Source: a virus. From it: 38,188 nucleotides of DNA. Made by a program: the position numbers and the translations under genes. The stretch spans positions 1 through 38,188 of IMG/VR virus record IMGVR_UViG_3300012931_000044. One strand, given 5' to 3'. Below the pieces are notes generated by a model. The model did no database searches, had not been told where the DNA came from, and worked only from the letters and a program-made list of their open reading frames with translations. This document shows, piece after piece, positions 15,932 through 23,777 of this stretch (its first letter is position 1; every line of letters starts with the position of its first letter).

Positions 15932-16553
15932 TTTAATACCCTATCAATAGCCCTCAAAGTTGCGAATTCCCACGTATTAGGCGTTCGGTTTGTTAGTTCA
16001 GCCCATGCCTTTAATTCAGACCATGTTAACGGTTCTTTCGTTCTTGCTTCACAATACCAGTATTCCAAATACTTTATCTGCTTCGGTACTGACGGCTGTT
16101 CTAGCTCGGGACAATTCGCCCCGGCCCTCTTTGCTGTTTCCAGATGCTGCCGTCGCGTGCATCCGTCTGGTTGTCGCTCACCTAAATACTTTTCGGACTG
16201 AGCAAAGGCGACAAGTGTATCTGTCAGTCCTTGATAAAATTTTTGATATTGTTGATCGTAGCCAATACCTGCCCATAAATAACAGGGAAATTTGCATATA
16301 CACGAGCAGCATTTTCAACAGTAAACGGGAGTTCTTTTCCGTTCTCTTCGACGTTCTCCCAGCCGATAGTAAATTTAGCCATAAGGTCGGCGGTTCCTTT
16401 TACGGTGTCTCCTGCTACTTCACGATACCCGTCTGCAAAGTACCCCTTGATGGTAATCGCAATATCCGTATCTTTACCCGTCTTGGGGTTGTTAATCAGA
16501 AAGCGATAACCCTCATTAGAGTACTTTACAACGTCAAGTTTTGAAATGTCCAT
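15928..16553 (-). CDS. Tail assembly chaperone, -1 frameshift product (gpGT-like)
   Basis: The zero frame starts at 16553; a -1 slip at AAATTTT (16242-16236) enters a second open frame that runs to TGA 15930-15928, overlapping the tape measure ATG. The product would be 106 + 102 = 208 residues. The extension has no start codon of its own, yet it is clearly protein-like: KQIKYLEYWYCEARTKEPL, TWSELKAWAELTNRTPNTWE, FATLRAIDRVLK, ending like other siphophage gpT segments. The gene order (tube, G, GT, tape measure) is exactly that of lambda. A short stem (AAGG/CCTT enclosing GACA/TGTC) starts three bases after the heptamer. Confidence 0.8.
16224..16553 (-). CDS. Tail assembly chaperone (gpG-like, unshifted product)
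   Basis: 109 residues starting two bases from the tube gene stop. Contains GYRFLINNPKTGKDTDIAITIKG, MAKFTIGWENVEENGKELPF and a C-terminal helix. It matches the small gpG-type chaperone that, with its frameshifted longer form, coats the tape measure before tube polymerisation. The last codons carry the slippery site. Confidence 0.75.
   Translation of the reverse strand: MDISKLDVVKYSNEGYRFLINNPKTGKDTDIAITIKGYFADGYREVAGDTVKGTADLMAKFTIGWENVEENGKELPFTVENAARVYANFPVIYGQVLATINNIKNFIKD
16236..16242 (-). promoter_or_regulatory. -1 programmed ribosomal frameshift site A AAT TTT
   Basis: On the minus strand the zero-frame codons are AAA AAT TTT ATC AAG GAC TGA; the heptamer A AAT TTT fits X XXY YYZ exactly, so both tRNAs can re-pair in the -1 frame. 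The zero-frame stop lies four codons further on, a typical distance. Confidence 0.8.
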
Positions 16554-16555
16554 GA

Positions 16556-17776
16556 TTAAGCCTGAGAGTCCTGGATAGAAAGAATTGTCTTGTCGTTTGC
16601 AAGAATTGCACTACCATCACCGTTAATCTGAGCGGTAAACGGATAGGTACGGATAATGCCCTTCGCTCCGTTGTCCTTGTCGTCACCATCCAACACTACC
16701 TTGCTCATCGAGAACGAAACAAACTCGCTTGCATTGGTGTTATCAACAGCGTCCACCAGAACGACACTGATAGGCGTAGCTGCATCGAAGTATCCGGACA
16801 TGATCGCGTCCTGATAGTACGCTGTGATCTGTCCGGATACTTTCGTAATCCCGCGCACTACGTCTGGTGATACGTTTGAACCTAAAACCGCCTCCATTGG
16901 GCTTACGCCTCCGTCAATCTTGATGTCCGCTCCTGTGATGTATGCCACCGTAGCGCCGTTAACGATAACCAGACCGTGAATGCCCTGCACCACGCTTGTA
17001 GTCGTCTCAGCGGTCGGTGTAGTGAGAACCTGCGCACCTGTTGACGAACGATTGAGAGCTACCGCATTGAACGCAACCGAAGTATTGCCAGATGCAGGAA
17101 TCTTGATGTCTGCCGACCCGATAACTGTATCGGTGAACAGTTCAGATTTGGTAATGTCGCTTTGGTACTCTTCGACAGTCCAGTAGTCCTTAGTCTGTGA
17201 AGTTGCGGCAGCGATACACTTCTTTCCTACCACCGTCACCGTGCAAGTCGTGATAGCTTCCAGCGTCAAAGCTGAAGCGTTCAAAGTAATTCCGGTGAAT
17301 ATCAGTTCTGAGGTAATGCCTAACACAAGGATATTGTTAGCCTTGTTTCCAGAAGTACCACCAGATGCGGACAAACGTACTACGTCGCCAATCTTCAAGC
17401 CGTTAGTCAGGAAGTTCGGAGTGGCCGCCGAAGCTGTGAAAGTGTACAGCGCAGACGTTCCTGAGATTGTGATAGTCGAAGCTGCAAACGCAGTCGTTGC
17501 AGTAAAAGCGCCGCGCAGCAAAGACTCGAAAAATCCCTTATATGTGGAGGGAGACAGCAAACCATTCAGCGTGAACGTAGCTGTGCGGCCTCCGTGTGTC
17601 TTGCCTGTTGATTGTTGATGAGAGGTAATCTCGTTGTTTTCGTAAGTCGCTACAGAAAGTTTACCGGATGATGTCTCGCGGCGAAGTGCCTGCGCACCAG
17701 AACCTGAACGTGGCACTCCCAATCCCGTCTGTTTGTAAACTGCTACGACTTTGTTAATTTCAAGTGCGATTGTCAT
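16556..17776 (-). CDS. Major tail tube protein
   Basis: 406 residues, beginning MTIALEINKVVAVYKQTGLG and ending SILANDKTILSIQDSQA. The beta-rich pattern, HQQSTGKTHGGRTATFTLNG and a large Thr/Ser-rich middle insertion (about residues 95-190), matches the tube family of siphophages with P22-type coats. It is flanked by the tail terminator and the tail chaperones, the standard place. The insertion may be a surface-exposed Ig-like domain. Confidence 0.8.
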   Translation of the reverse strand: MTIALEINKVVAVYKQTGLGVPRSGSGAQALRRETSSGKLSVATYENNEITSHQQSTGKTHGGRTATFTLNGLLSPSTYKGFFESLLRGAFTATTAFAASTITISGTSALYTFTASAATPNFLTNGLKIGDVVRLSASGGTSGNKANNILVLGITSELIFTGITLNASALTLEAITTCTVTVVGKKCIAAATSQTKDYWTVEEYQSDITKSELFTDTVIGSADIKIPASGNTSVAFNAVALNRSSTGAQVLTTPTAETTTSVVQGIHGLVIVNGATVAYITGADIKIDGGVSPMEAVLGSNVSPDVVRGITKVSGQITAYYQDAIMSGYFDAATPISVVLVDAVDNTNASEFVSFSMSKVVLDGDDKDNGAKGIIRTYPFTAQINGDGSAILANDKTILSIQDSQA

Positions 17777-17787
17777 AATGCTTCTCC

Positions 17788-18189
17788 TTAAACGTTAGAA
17801 AAAAACCGCACTTTGACAGGGATGGCGAAACGATCACCATCTACTGCGCCAGGCGGTATCTCTGGCGTTTTTTCAATGATTACCGTAACCCCGTCAGCAA
17901 CAAACGAAGCACCACGGTAAAACGTACTTCTAATCAATTCTGCCCTTGCTGCAATTGTTCCTGTACCTGCTTGCAAAGGGTACATGAGTTTGATCTGCAT
18001 GTAGCCCAATTCTCTATGCCTTGATCCGTATTCAGTGTTCTCAGGCTGTGCGAACAGGATGTTTACCTGCTGATATGGAGTTGACGCAGCAGGCGGCGTG
18101 AAGGCAGCATTCTCGAACGCAGTTGAGAGTGCGGGCGTCATCGCGTTAACCGCAGTCTCCAGCGCCTTCCTGATAGACACAACGCTCAT
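17788..18189 (-). CDS. Tail terminator, DUF4128-like
   Basis: 133 residues: helical N-terminus (SIRKALETAVNAMTPALSTAFE), then FTPPAASTPYQQVNILFAQPENTEYGS, GYMQIKLMYPLQAGTGTIAARAELIR and a closing VKVRFFSNV. This is the DUF4128 pattern of proteins that cap the tail tube and join it to the head. Its ATG overlaps the stop of a 59-residue gene. Confidence 0.75.
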   Translation of the reverse strand: MSVVSIRKALETAVNAMTPALSTAFENAAFTPPAASTPYQQVNILFAQPENTEYGSRHRELGYMQIKLMYPLQAGTGTIAARAELIRSTFYRGASFVADGVTVIIEKTPEIPPGAVDGDRFAIPVKVRFFSNV

Positions 18190-18365
18190 TCGTCAGCCTC
18201 TCCAATTGCTTCAATTTCTACATTAGCAAAAGTTAATCTAGCTCGGGCTGGCCCATCTGGATAAATAAACCACGTAACCTCGCAAATTCCTGTTATCTCT
18301 ATTCCGTTTTCATCAAGAACTTTCGTTCCAAGCGGAGTGCCGTCACTTATGATTTTTATTTTCAT
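18186..18365 (-). CDS. Small neck-region protein, 59 residues
   Basis: Starts at an ATG overlapping the stop of the gp10-like gene and ends in a TGA overlapping the start of the tail terminator, so it is translationally coupled on both sides. The protein starts KIKIISDGTPLGTKVLDENG and has a beta-rich body (ICEVTWFIYPDGPARARLTF). The ISDGTPxGTxVxD opening is a pattern I associate with a small conserved siphophage protein of unknown role. Confidence 0.75.
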   Translation of the reverse strand: MKIKIISDGTPLGTKVLDENGIEITGICEVTWFIYPDGPARARLTFANVEIEAIGEADE

Positions 18366-18802
18366 TTCAATTTACTCGCAATCTCATCAACTATCGCAGG
18401 CGCTTCCATCATCGTTAAACCTACTAATCCGCTTGGAGCTTGTTTGCTGTATCCATCTTCCAGGCGTTGCGCATAAGGCAAATTATTCGACAGATAATGT
18501 ACACCAGCCACCGGACTAGAAAATACACCAGCCTCAATCCGTCCATTTGATACTGTACCACTTGCGTCAATGTCGGGTAAGTCACCGGATGGGATTGAGT
18601 TAAACCCATATTGCCAATTTGCTCTAAACCGTCCACCAACATATCCAGGCGGAGGCTTGCTTGCCCATGCACTAGCATCACCAACCGGAGAGCGATATAC
18701 AACCCTGTTACCTATTTCCATAACAGTCTGCTTGACGCAAGTTCCAATGTTCTTATTGGCCTTGTCCACAAATTTCTGCATGTCGAGCGCGAAATTTCCC
18801 AT
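18362..18802 (-). CDS. Tail completion / neck protein (HK97 gp10-like)
   Basis: 146 residues: long N-terminal helix (FALDMQKFVDKANKNIGTCV), RVVYRSPVGDASAW, GYVGGRFRANWQYGFNSIP, and YLSNNLPYAQRLEDGYSKQAPSGLVGLT, which is the typical core of HK97-gp10-type head-tail joining proteins. Overlaps both neighbours. Confidence 0.75.
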   Translation of the reverse strand: MGNFALDMQKFVDKANKNIGTCVKQTVMEIGNRVVYRSPVGDASAWASKPPPGYVGGRFRANWQYGFNSIPSGDLPDIDASGTVSNGRIEAGVFSSPVAGVHYLSNNLPYAQRLEDGYSKQAPSGLVGLTMMEAPAIVDEIASKLK

Positions 18803-19158
18803 TACGTTCTCAAATGAATGTCGAAAAGTATCGAAGTACCAGCCGGTTTCAGTTCTCCGATTGAAACGATGGTGTATTCAATCGTGTCCACAATAAAATG
18901 ATCTTGCGGACTGATCGTAGCTGACGCATCAACATACAATCGTTTATCACCCGTCTGAATCAATGTCCCGCGCTCTAACGTCTGCCCAGATGCGAAGTCG
19001 AATAACACACCTTTACGTGTAGTGTCTGCGTAAGTGTTCGTCACTAAGCCTGTAGCCGGGTCATACGTCCCGATGGTGTACGCCCTGCGCGTCACATTCT
19101 GCCCGAACTTTGTCAGCAGTTTTAGCGCACTCGCGGCAGACTTGGAATAGTTAGGCAC
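18802..19158 (-). CDS. Head closure / head-tail joining protein
   Basis: 118 residues. Contains NVTRRAYTIGTYDPATGLVTNTY and GTLIQTGDKRLYVDASATISPQDHFIVD, the pattern of small beta-barrel head closure proteins. Sits between the adaptor and the gp10-like gene with overlaps of 1 and 8 bp. Confidence 0.65.
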   Translation of the reverse strand: MPNYSKSAASALKLLTKFGQNVTRRAYTIGTYDPATGLVTNTYADTTRKGVLFDFASGQTLERGTLIQTGDKRLYVDASATISPQDHFIVDTIEYTIVSIGELKPAGTSILFDIHLRT

Positions 19159-19672
19159 GTATCACCTGCATTCCGCCATGCTGCACAAAGTAAACAGCTA
19201 CCATCGCATCAATTGACTGATAGCGTTTATGTTGTGGGCTGTACTTGTCGTATTCAGTTTCAATCGGGCCAATCTTCTCACGGATAACGACCTGATCTGC
19301 ATCAGCAAGAAGTTCACCGGCAGCGGCTTTCAATGCCAATTCACAGCACGCATTTTTTACTTCGTCAGGAACTACATTATCAGGAATGTAGGCCGGAAGC
19401 ATTCCATACACTGCTACATAGTCAGGATATGGAACATATAGGCGAGGCCAGTCTAGTTTTTGCGTGGTGTTGAAGCGATAACCTACCCACCGATTGCGGT
19501 ACATTTGCACCATGTAATCAGTCGCACGGCGTAGTGCTTGTTCTTGCTGTGGAGTGGATAACAAAGCCCACGCTGCATTACCCCTATTTGCGTGATACGT
19601 TGTAGAATCTGCAACGCTAATGTATGACTCAGCGCCAGCAACTACCGTTCCATCTTCTACAATTAACGTCAT
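19151..19672 (-). CDS. Head-tail adaptor, 'DnaT-like' phage protein
   Basis: 173 residues beginning MTLIVEDGTVVAGAESYISVADSTTYHANRGNAAW and RRATDYMVQMYRNRWVGYRF; this opening defines phage proteins often annotated as putative DnaT-like ssDNA-binding proteins. Given the position before the head closure gene, a head-tail adaptor (gp6-like) role is more likely than DNA replication. Confidence 0.7.
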   Translation of the reverse strand: MTLIVEDGTVVAGAESYISVADSTTYHANRGNAAWALLSTPQQEQALRRATDYMVQMYRNRWVGYRFNTTQKLDWPRLYVPYPDYVAVYGMLPAYIPDNVVPDEVKNACCELALKAAAGELLADADQVVIREKIGPIETEYDKYSPQHKRYQSIDAMVAVYFVQHGGMQVIRA

Positions 19673-19693
19673 GGGAATCCTTAAATTTTAAAT

Positions 19694-20704
19694 CTATTCG
19701 AAATGCACCCAAGCATTCGAAGCCGCACCTGTAACAGTCAAGAACAATCCATCGTTGAAAGCCTCATCGCTTGCATTCAACGCTAACGGTTGCGTCTGTG
19801 CGCCCATTGTTCCACTGCTAAACATTACCGTCCCAGATGTCGATGTTCCATCATAGAGAGTAACAACAGAGTTATTTGTTACGCCGCTGAGTATCAAGCT
19901 GCGCAATGTGCCGGGGCCGTATTTGAGGATTACGCCAGCCGTTAGACCTTGCTGGAAATATCCATCAACCTGAGTATCTGCGACGCCAAATCGTGCTACA
20001 GTCAATAAACGAACTTGCATATCGACGTTTGTAGTCAATCCGTTCGTGTTGTAATTGGCAATCCATATCTTCAAGTGAAGATTACCAGTCCAAGAAGTAG
20101 CAGCGGCACTATATGTGTGTATGATCTTGTTGTCCGCCAGCCACACAACTTGCCTTGGCTGATAGATAACTTCAAAGAAGTGAGAATTAGTGCCTACTGA
20201 AAACGTCGTCCCGTATTGTCCGTTAAACGCACCGCTCGAAGCAATAACAGTTTCTACGCCTGATTTTTTTGTAACAAGCTGGAGCGTCGTTCCGTTTTGA
20301 CGAAAGAAAGCTCCATCGACAGTGGCTCCAGCAGAAGTTGTGGCAATTCCCCACTCTCGCACATTGTTAGCCGTCCCTCCGTCTGGAAGTTGAAGTGTTG
20401 CGCGTATCTTGTTCGGCGCAAGGCCAGAAAATCTGGCAACGTGAACAGATGTCAGTGATGTAGCATTATTCGCTGTCGTACCTGTGGAAAGATTCAACTG
20501 ACCGGCAGAAACCGCCGCATACCCACCAGTTCCAACCGATGCCGTCCATCGCCCCGTATCAAGCACCGAATCAAAGAACGTGTCACCTACCAGCTTATAC
20601 AGCGGAACGGCTACTACCTCGCCATTTGGGGCAAGATATTGCTGTGTGCCGTAGTGGTCTGCTCCTATTGATGAAGGTGGAAACATAATTAACGAATGCT
20701 CCAA
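19694..20704 (-). CDS. Putative head decoration or head fibre protein
   Basis: 336 residues. The centre (about residues 40-240) reads as a lectin/jelly-roll beta-sandwich (DTGRWTASVGTGGYAAVSAGQLNL, HFFEVIYQPRQVVWLADNKIIHTY), and the C-terminal 90 residues form a smaller beta domain (LILSGVTNNSVVTLYDGTSTSGTVMFSSG). Located between coat and neck genes, it may decorate the capsid and bind surfaces. An internal ATG at 20686 (MFPPSS) is an alternative start, as the first ATG lies within the upstream gene. Confidence 0.55.
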   Translation of the reverse strand: MEHSLIMFPPSSIGADHYGTQQYLAPNGEVVAVPLYKLVGDTFFDSVLDTGRWTASVGTGGYAAVSAGQLNLSTGTTANNATSLTSVHVARFSGLAPNKIRATLQLPDGGTANNVREWGIATTSAGATVDGAFFRQNGTTLQLVTKKSGVETVIASSGAFNGQYGTTFSVGTNSHFFEVIYQPRQVVWLADNKIIHTYSAAATSWTGNLHLKIWIANYNTNGLTTNVDMQVRLLTVARFGVADTQVDGYFQQGLTAGVILKYGPGTLRSLILSGVTNNSVVTLYDGTSTSGTVMFSSGTMGAQTQPLALNASDEAFNDGLFLTVTGAASNAWVHFE

Positions 20705-20967
20705 GTATCGGAAGTAACACCTGTAACCCGAATATGAGAAACAGGGGACATAAGCGACAGGACTATCATAGTGGATGATGTTACAGTCGGTACTGGAGTG
20801 AAATATTCTGTTCCGCCGTCTACAGATATTTCAATTTTTCGATTTGCATCGGAAGATTTTAATGTAACCGTCATCGGGTATGCCTGATTAATTGCATCAA
20901 TAACAACTGGAGTCGCGCTTGGAAAAACTCCATATTGTCTAGCGCCTACTGATATTTGCTCAGGCAT
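20689..20967 (-). CDS. Small beta-rich head-associated protein
   Basis: 92 residues after a good AAGGAA ribosome site. Opening PEQISVGARQYGVFPSATPVV resembles the opening of the next gene (PPSSIGADHYGTQQYLAPNGE), hinting at a shared capsid-binding peptide. The rest is beta-rich with ISVDGGTEYFTPVPTVTSS. Possible decoration protein. Confidence 0.55.
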   Translation of the reverse strand: MPEQISVGARQYGVFPSATPVVIDAINQAYPMTVTLKSSDANRKIEISVDGGTEYFTPVPTVTSSTMIVLSLMSPVSHIRVTGVTSDTWSIR

Positions 20968-20976
20968 AATTGTTCC

Positions 20977-21015
20977 TTACTTCTTAGGTGGTTTCTTGCC
21001 TTTTTTGCATCCCAT
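20977..21015 (-). CDS. Micro-ORF, 12 residues, lysine-rich
   Basis: ATG 21015 is preceded by AGGAGAG at an ideal distance (5-nt gap to the start). The peptide is MGCKKGKKPPKK. It lies directly after the coat gene terminator-like hairpin and 9 bp before the next gene. A perfect ribosome site for a 12-codon frame is hard to explain as chance, but it may instead serve as a translational coupler for the next gene. Confidence 0.4.
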   Translation of the reverse strand: MGCKKGKKPPKK

Positions 21016-21032
21016 GATTCTCTCCTAGAAAG

Positions 21033-21054
21033 AACCCCCTATTGCTAGGGGGTT
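21033..21054 (-). terminator. Hairpin terminator/attenuator after coat gene
   Basis: AACCCCCT (21033-21040) pairs with AGGGGGTT (21047-21054) around a 6-nt loop, 7 bp downstream of the coat protein stop. On the minus strand it is followed by CTTTCT. It would let coat mRNA accumulate above downstream genes. Confidence 0.65.
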
Positions 21055-21061
21055 TGGTCTA

Positions 21062-22231
21062 TTAACCCAACAGAATCGCAGTATGGGCAGGCTTGATAAG
21101 TTTCACACCCCAAGCAAGTGCCAACTCGTAACGCACCTTGCGATAGCCAGGATACACAGCTACCTCGAAGGTAAGGCCGGAACGCGGGTCTGTTACGCTG
21201 GAAACGTCGATTGCCATGTCGCCCTCGGTCGGGCGGGCTGGCATACGAGTCGCCAGAACGATAGCTGAACGGTTGAACGCCATGTTGCGGGCAGAGGTAG
21301 CGATAACCGTAATGGCACGAGTAGCAGCACCTTGAGCAACACGCAGACCAGGAGCCGCCAGCGTGATCGAGTCACCTGCGGCAGGGTTAGCGCCTGCGAA
21401 CGATACCGATGTAATTACGTACTTGTTGGTGTCATTTGCGAAGGTGACAACATCACCAGCCGCAACTACACCAGTACCGGCAGTTGCCAGAGGGATAACT
21501 GTCTGTCCAACCGTGAATGCCGCAGCCGTAGATGTTGCAGAAGCCATCGCGCCAGCAGTGAAAGTATTGATCTGCGCAGATTCGCGCAAGTCCATACCGG
21601 CAGTGGTCAGGAACACACCTTGGCGCATTATGGTCGGGTCGTTGGTTACAGAGTAGTTACCCTGCTTACCAAGGAAGTTAGCACCAGCAGTGGTATTCAT
21701 CACCAGATGGTTATCGCTCGCCGGTGCGCCGTTGTCCTTCAAGATTTTCAGGACGTTGGATGCATCGGTGAAGTCGCCAGCAGTGCCGAACGGGGTAGTT
21801 GTAGCAGCACCATAAGCACGAGAGAAGCCAGTTTGCAGAGCGGCAAGGTCGGTTTCAACTTCATTAACAGCAGCCCGCATTGCTTGAAGAATCTGGTTAT
21901 TGCGAATCTGGCTGTAACCCGGGCCGTTTGTATCCAAGCCTTTTTGCTCTTCACCGTCCCATGAGAACGGCCAAGCGCGATACTTGGAAATGGTGATAGC
22001 AGACGTTCCGACAGTCTGATCGGACTCAGCAGGCACTGACATCGCTGGGGTAATGTCACCACCGGCAGTATTGGCGGCAGTGATGGGTACGTACACGGTT
22101 TGATTCTTGGCAACGCGATCAACGCTTGCGTCCATCGTCACAGCAGGAATCAGGCCGGTCAGTTCGCGGGAAACAACGTCCAGCGAGGCGTACAGGTTGG
22201 GCAGCAGATTGGTAAGGGTATTCGTAGTCAT
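21062..22231 (-). CDS. Major capsid protein, P22 coat-like
   Basis: 389 residues. The opening TLTNLLPNLYASLDVVSRELTGLIPAVTMDASVDRVAKNQTVYVPI and the segment ISKYRAWPFSWDGEEQK match the P22 coat protein family (HK97 fold). A beta-rich insertion (about residues 225-310, TFTAGAMASATSTAAAFTVGQTVI ... ATRAITVIATSARNMAF) corresponds to the extra Ig-like or telokin-like domain region. The end is PGYRKVRYELALAWGVKLIKP. It is followed by a terminator-like hairpin and preceded by the scaffold gene. Confidence 0.9.
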   Translation of the reverse strand: MTTNTLTNLLPNLYASLDVVSRELTGLIPAVTMDASVDRVAKNQTVYVPITAANTAGGDITPAMSVPAESDQTVGTSAITISKYRAWPFSWDGEEQKGLDTNGPGYSQIRNNQILQAMRAAVNEVETDLAALQTGFSRAYGAATTTPFGTAGDFTDASNVLKILKDNGAPASDNHLVMNTTAGANFLGKQGNYSVTNDPTIMRQGVFLTTAGMDLRESAQINTFTAGAMASATSTAAAFTVGQTVIPLATAGTGVVAAGDVVTFANDTNKYVITSVSFAGANPAAGDSITLAAPGLRVAQGAATRAITVIATSARNMAFNRSAIVLATRMPARPTEGDMAIDVSSVTDPRSGLTFEVAVYPGYRKVRYELALAWGVKLIKPAHTAILLG

Positions 22232-22322
22232 GGTAAATCCTTTCGATTGAGTTATGAAAAATTACAATTTCCATCGGCTCAACCGAACGGACTATCAAGG
22301 CTCAACCCTGATTTACTGTTTG

Positions 22323-22949
22323 TTACTGGTCGGTAAGTTTACCGCCCTTTTTACTAAATTCAACTTTCTTGTCCAGCGCCAAACTGTCGAATGCGGCGCG
22401 GGTCATGGTCATGCCTTCAGCCCTTGAATTTCCGCTACCAGTAGCGTTTCCGCCAGAATTATTAGCCGCCGTAACGAAGTGCTTACCCTCATCACTTGCA
22501 GCCCATTCCTTGACGTAATCGCTCAGAGCTTTGTCGCCAAACTTTGCAACGCGGTTTTCGCCGTCTGCTTCCACCTTTACGCCAGCGCGGAGCATTGCTT
22601 GCGCGGCTTTCAGGCTTACAGGATTCGTTACGCCGTGCTTTGTCAATTCAGACACTAGGCCGTTATCAACTAGCAGTTTCTGCGTAAATCCCGTTTCTTG
22701 TTCCAGCGCCTTTACAGCTTGTTCGTGCGCCTTTGCTGCATCTTTCGCTGCCTTGTGAGCCGCTTGCAGTTCAGCTTGAGCCTTATCGCGCTCTGCTTCG
22801 ACTTCCGCCATCTGTTCCGGCGTGATCTCTGCGCTTTTCCGCGCCTTCTTCAGTTCTGTCAAAAGCTCGGTATTCTTGTTCTTCAATCCTGTTGTTGCTG
22901 TTTCAATCAGTGCATCAATTTCAGCTTGCTGCTCGGCAGTAAATGGCAT
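22323..22949 (-). CDS. Scaffolding protein
   Basis: 208 residues. Starts PFTAEQQAEIDALIETATTGLKNKNTELL, then a long alanine-rich coiled coil (ERDKAQAELQAAHKAAKDAAKAHEQ), then a helical domain with LVSELTKHGVTNPVSLKAAQAMLRAG and VKEWAASDEGKHFV, and a basic C-terminus (VEFSKKGGKLTDQ) as in P22-type scaffolds, which bind coat protein through a basic C-terminal helix. Directly upstream of the coat gene. Confidence 0.8.
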   Translation of the reverse strand: MPFTAEQQAEIDALIETATTGLKNKNTELLTELKKARKSAEITPEQMAEVEAERDKAQAELQAAHKAAKDAAKAHEQAVKALEQETGFTQKLLVDNGLVSELTKHGVTNPVSLKAAQAMLRAGVKVEADGENRVAKFGDKALSDYVKEWAASDEGKHFVTAANNSGGNATGSGNSRAEGMTMTRAAFDSLALDKKVEFSKKGGKLTDQ

Positions 22950-23033
22950 TTTTTACCCTCGGGGTTATTAATAGGCACAGCCTATATATTTACTTTATAT
23001 ATCAATGCGTTTGTTTAATCTATCATCTTATGC

Positions 23034-23062
23034 TTGCATATTTGCGCATAGTGGCGTAAAAT
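23034..23062 (+). promoter_or_regulatory. Putative promoter of plus-strand three-gene cassette
   Basis: TTGCAT (23034-23039) and TAAAAT (23057-23062) are 17 bp apart; the -10 matches consensus at five of six positions. It lies 27 bp before the ATG at 23089, with AAAGGAGA between. An AT-rich tract (22983-23002) precedes it. Confidence 0.5.
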
Positions 23063-23088
23063 TTGCAATTATCCCAAAGGAGAAAACA

Positions 23089-23280
23089 ATGGCGCATATC
23101 GAAAAGCTGTCAGATGAAGAAATTATGCGGATTAAAACAACAATTCAAGAACAGGCTAGATGTCTAGCAGATTTGGATGAAAATGGTTTTGGTGGTATTG
23201 AAATAGAACTTTCTATTTCTAGGGAGAATTACCTTGTTATTTATCCAGATTCTAAAATTTTAGACACAACTGATATATGA
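23089..23280 (+). CDS. Hypothetical protein, 63 residues (cassette gene 1)
   Basis: Chosen ATG 23089 follows AAAGGAGA. The product is acidic: IEKLSDEEIMRIKTTIQEQ helix, then GGIEIELSISRENYLVIYPD beta strands. Function unknown. First gene of a plus-strand cassette inside the minus-strand head operon. Confidence 0.65.
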   Translation: MAHIEKLSDEEIMRIKTTIQEQARCLADLDENGFGGIEIELSISRENYLVIYPDSKILDTTDI

Positions 23281-23441
23281 AACCAGCCACCGCAAAAGCT
23301 CTGCAATTAGTATCAGAAGGAAAAACCCCATACATGGCCGCAAAACTATGCGGGATTTCGGCATCAACCGTGGCGAGGGCAATTGAGCGACAGAAGAATG
23401 CTTGTCCTACGTGTGGTAAACCAATTAAAGAGGTGAAATGA
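23277..23441 (+). CDS. Small HTH protein with CxxC zinc knuckle (cassette gene 2)
   Basis: 54 residues; the ATG overlaps the previous TGA. A helix-turn-helix (ALQLVSEGKTPYMAAKLCG / ISASTVARAIERQ) resembling the resolvase/Hin type is followed by ACPTCGKPI, a half zinc-knuckle. Likely a DNA-binding regulator, perhaps of its own cassette or of late genes. Confidence 0.65.
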   Translation: MKPATAKALQLVSEGKTPYMAAKLCGISASTVARAIERQKNACPTCGKPIKEVK

Positions 23442-23773
23442 TGAAATTTCAAGTAAGCCGAACATCGCAGTTTGATTCAGACGTTCCACCGTGTGAGGGC
23501 GCAACGAGAGAAATGGTGCCCAATTATGATGTGCGAACATTCAAGACTTTTAAAGAGTATGACGATAGATTAGCCGCGTTTGATGGATCGTGGCTGTCTC
23601 GAGGAACAGAACATAAAGTACTTGAGAACAGCATCTCCCGCCGCCTACATGACGTAGAAGTGTGGACAGTAACCCTGACATCACTGGAACAATTGATGGA
23701 TTTTGTTGGTAAGTATGGGACGTGCGTACTTGGAGAAGGAGATATTGAAATCTATGACGACTATCGTGAATAG
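23438..23773 (+). CDS. Hypothetical protein, 111 residues (cassette gene 3)
   Basis: ATG 23438 overlaps the upstream TGA; the adjacent ATG at 23441 is equally placed after GAGG. Contains PPCEGATREMVPNYDVRTFKTFKEYDD and LTSLEQLMDFVGKYG. No function recognised. Ends 4 bp from the end of the converging head gene. Confidence 0.6.
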   Translation: MMKFQVSRTSQFDSDVPPCEGATREMVPNYDVRTFKTFKEYDDRLAAFDGSWLSRGTEHKVLENSISRRLHDVEVWTVTLTSLEQLMDFVGKYGTCVLGEGDIEIYDDYRE

Positions 23774-23777
23774 AAAG

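Noticed and set aside
21332-21964. Plus-strand 210-codon frame antisense to the coat gene
   Set aside because: Arg/Ser/Cys-rich composition and a well-supported capsid gene on the other strand; long shadow caused by codon bias.
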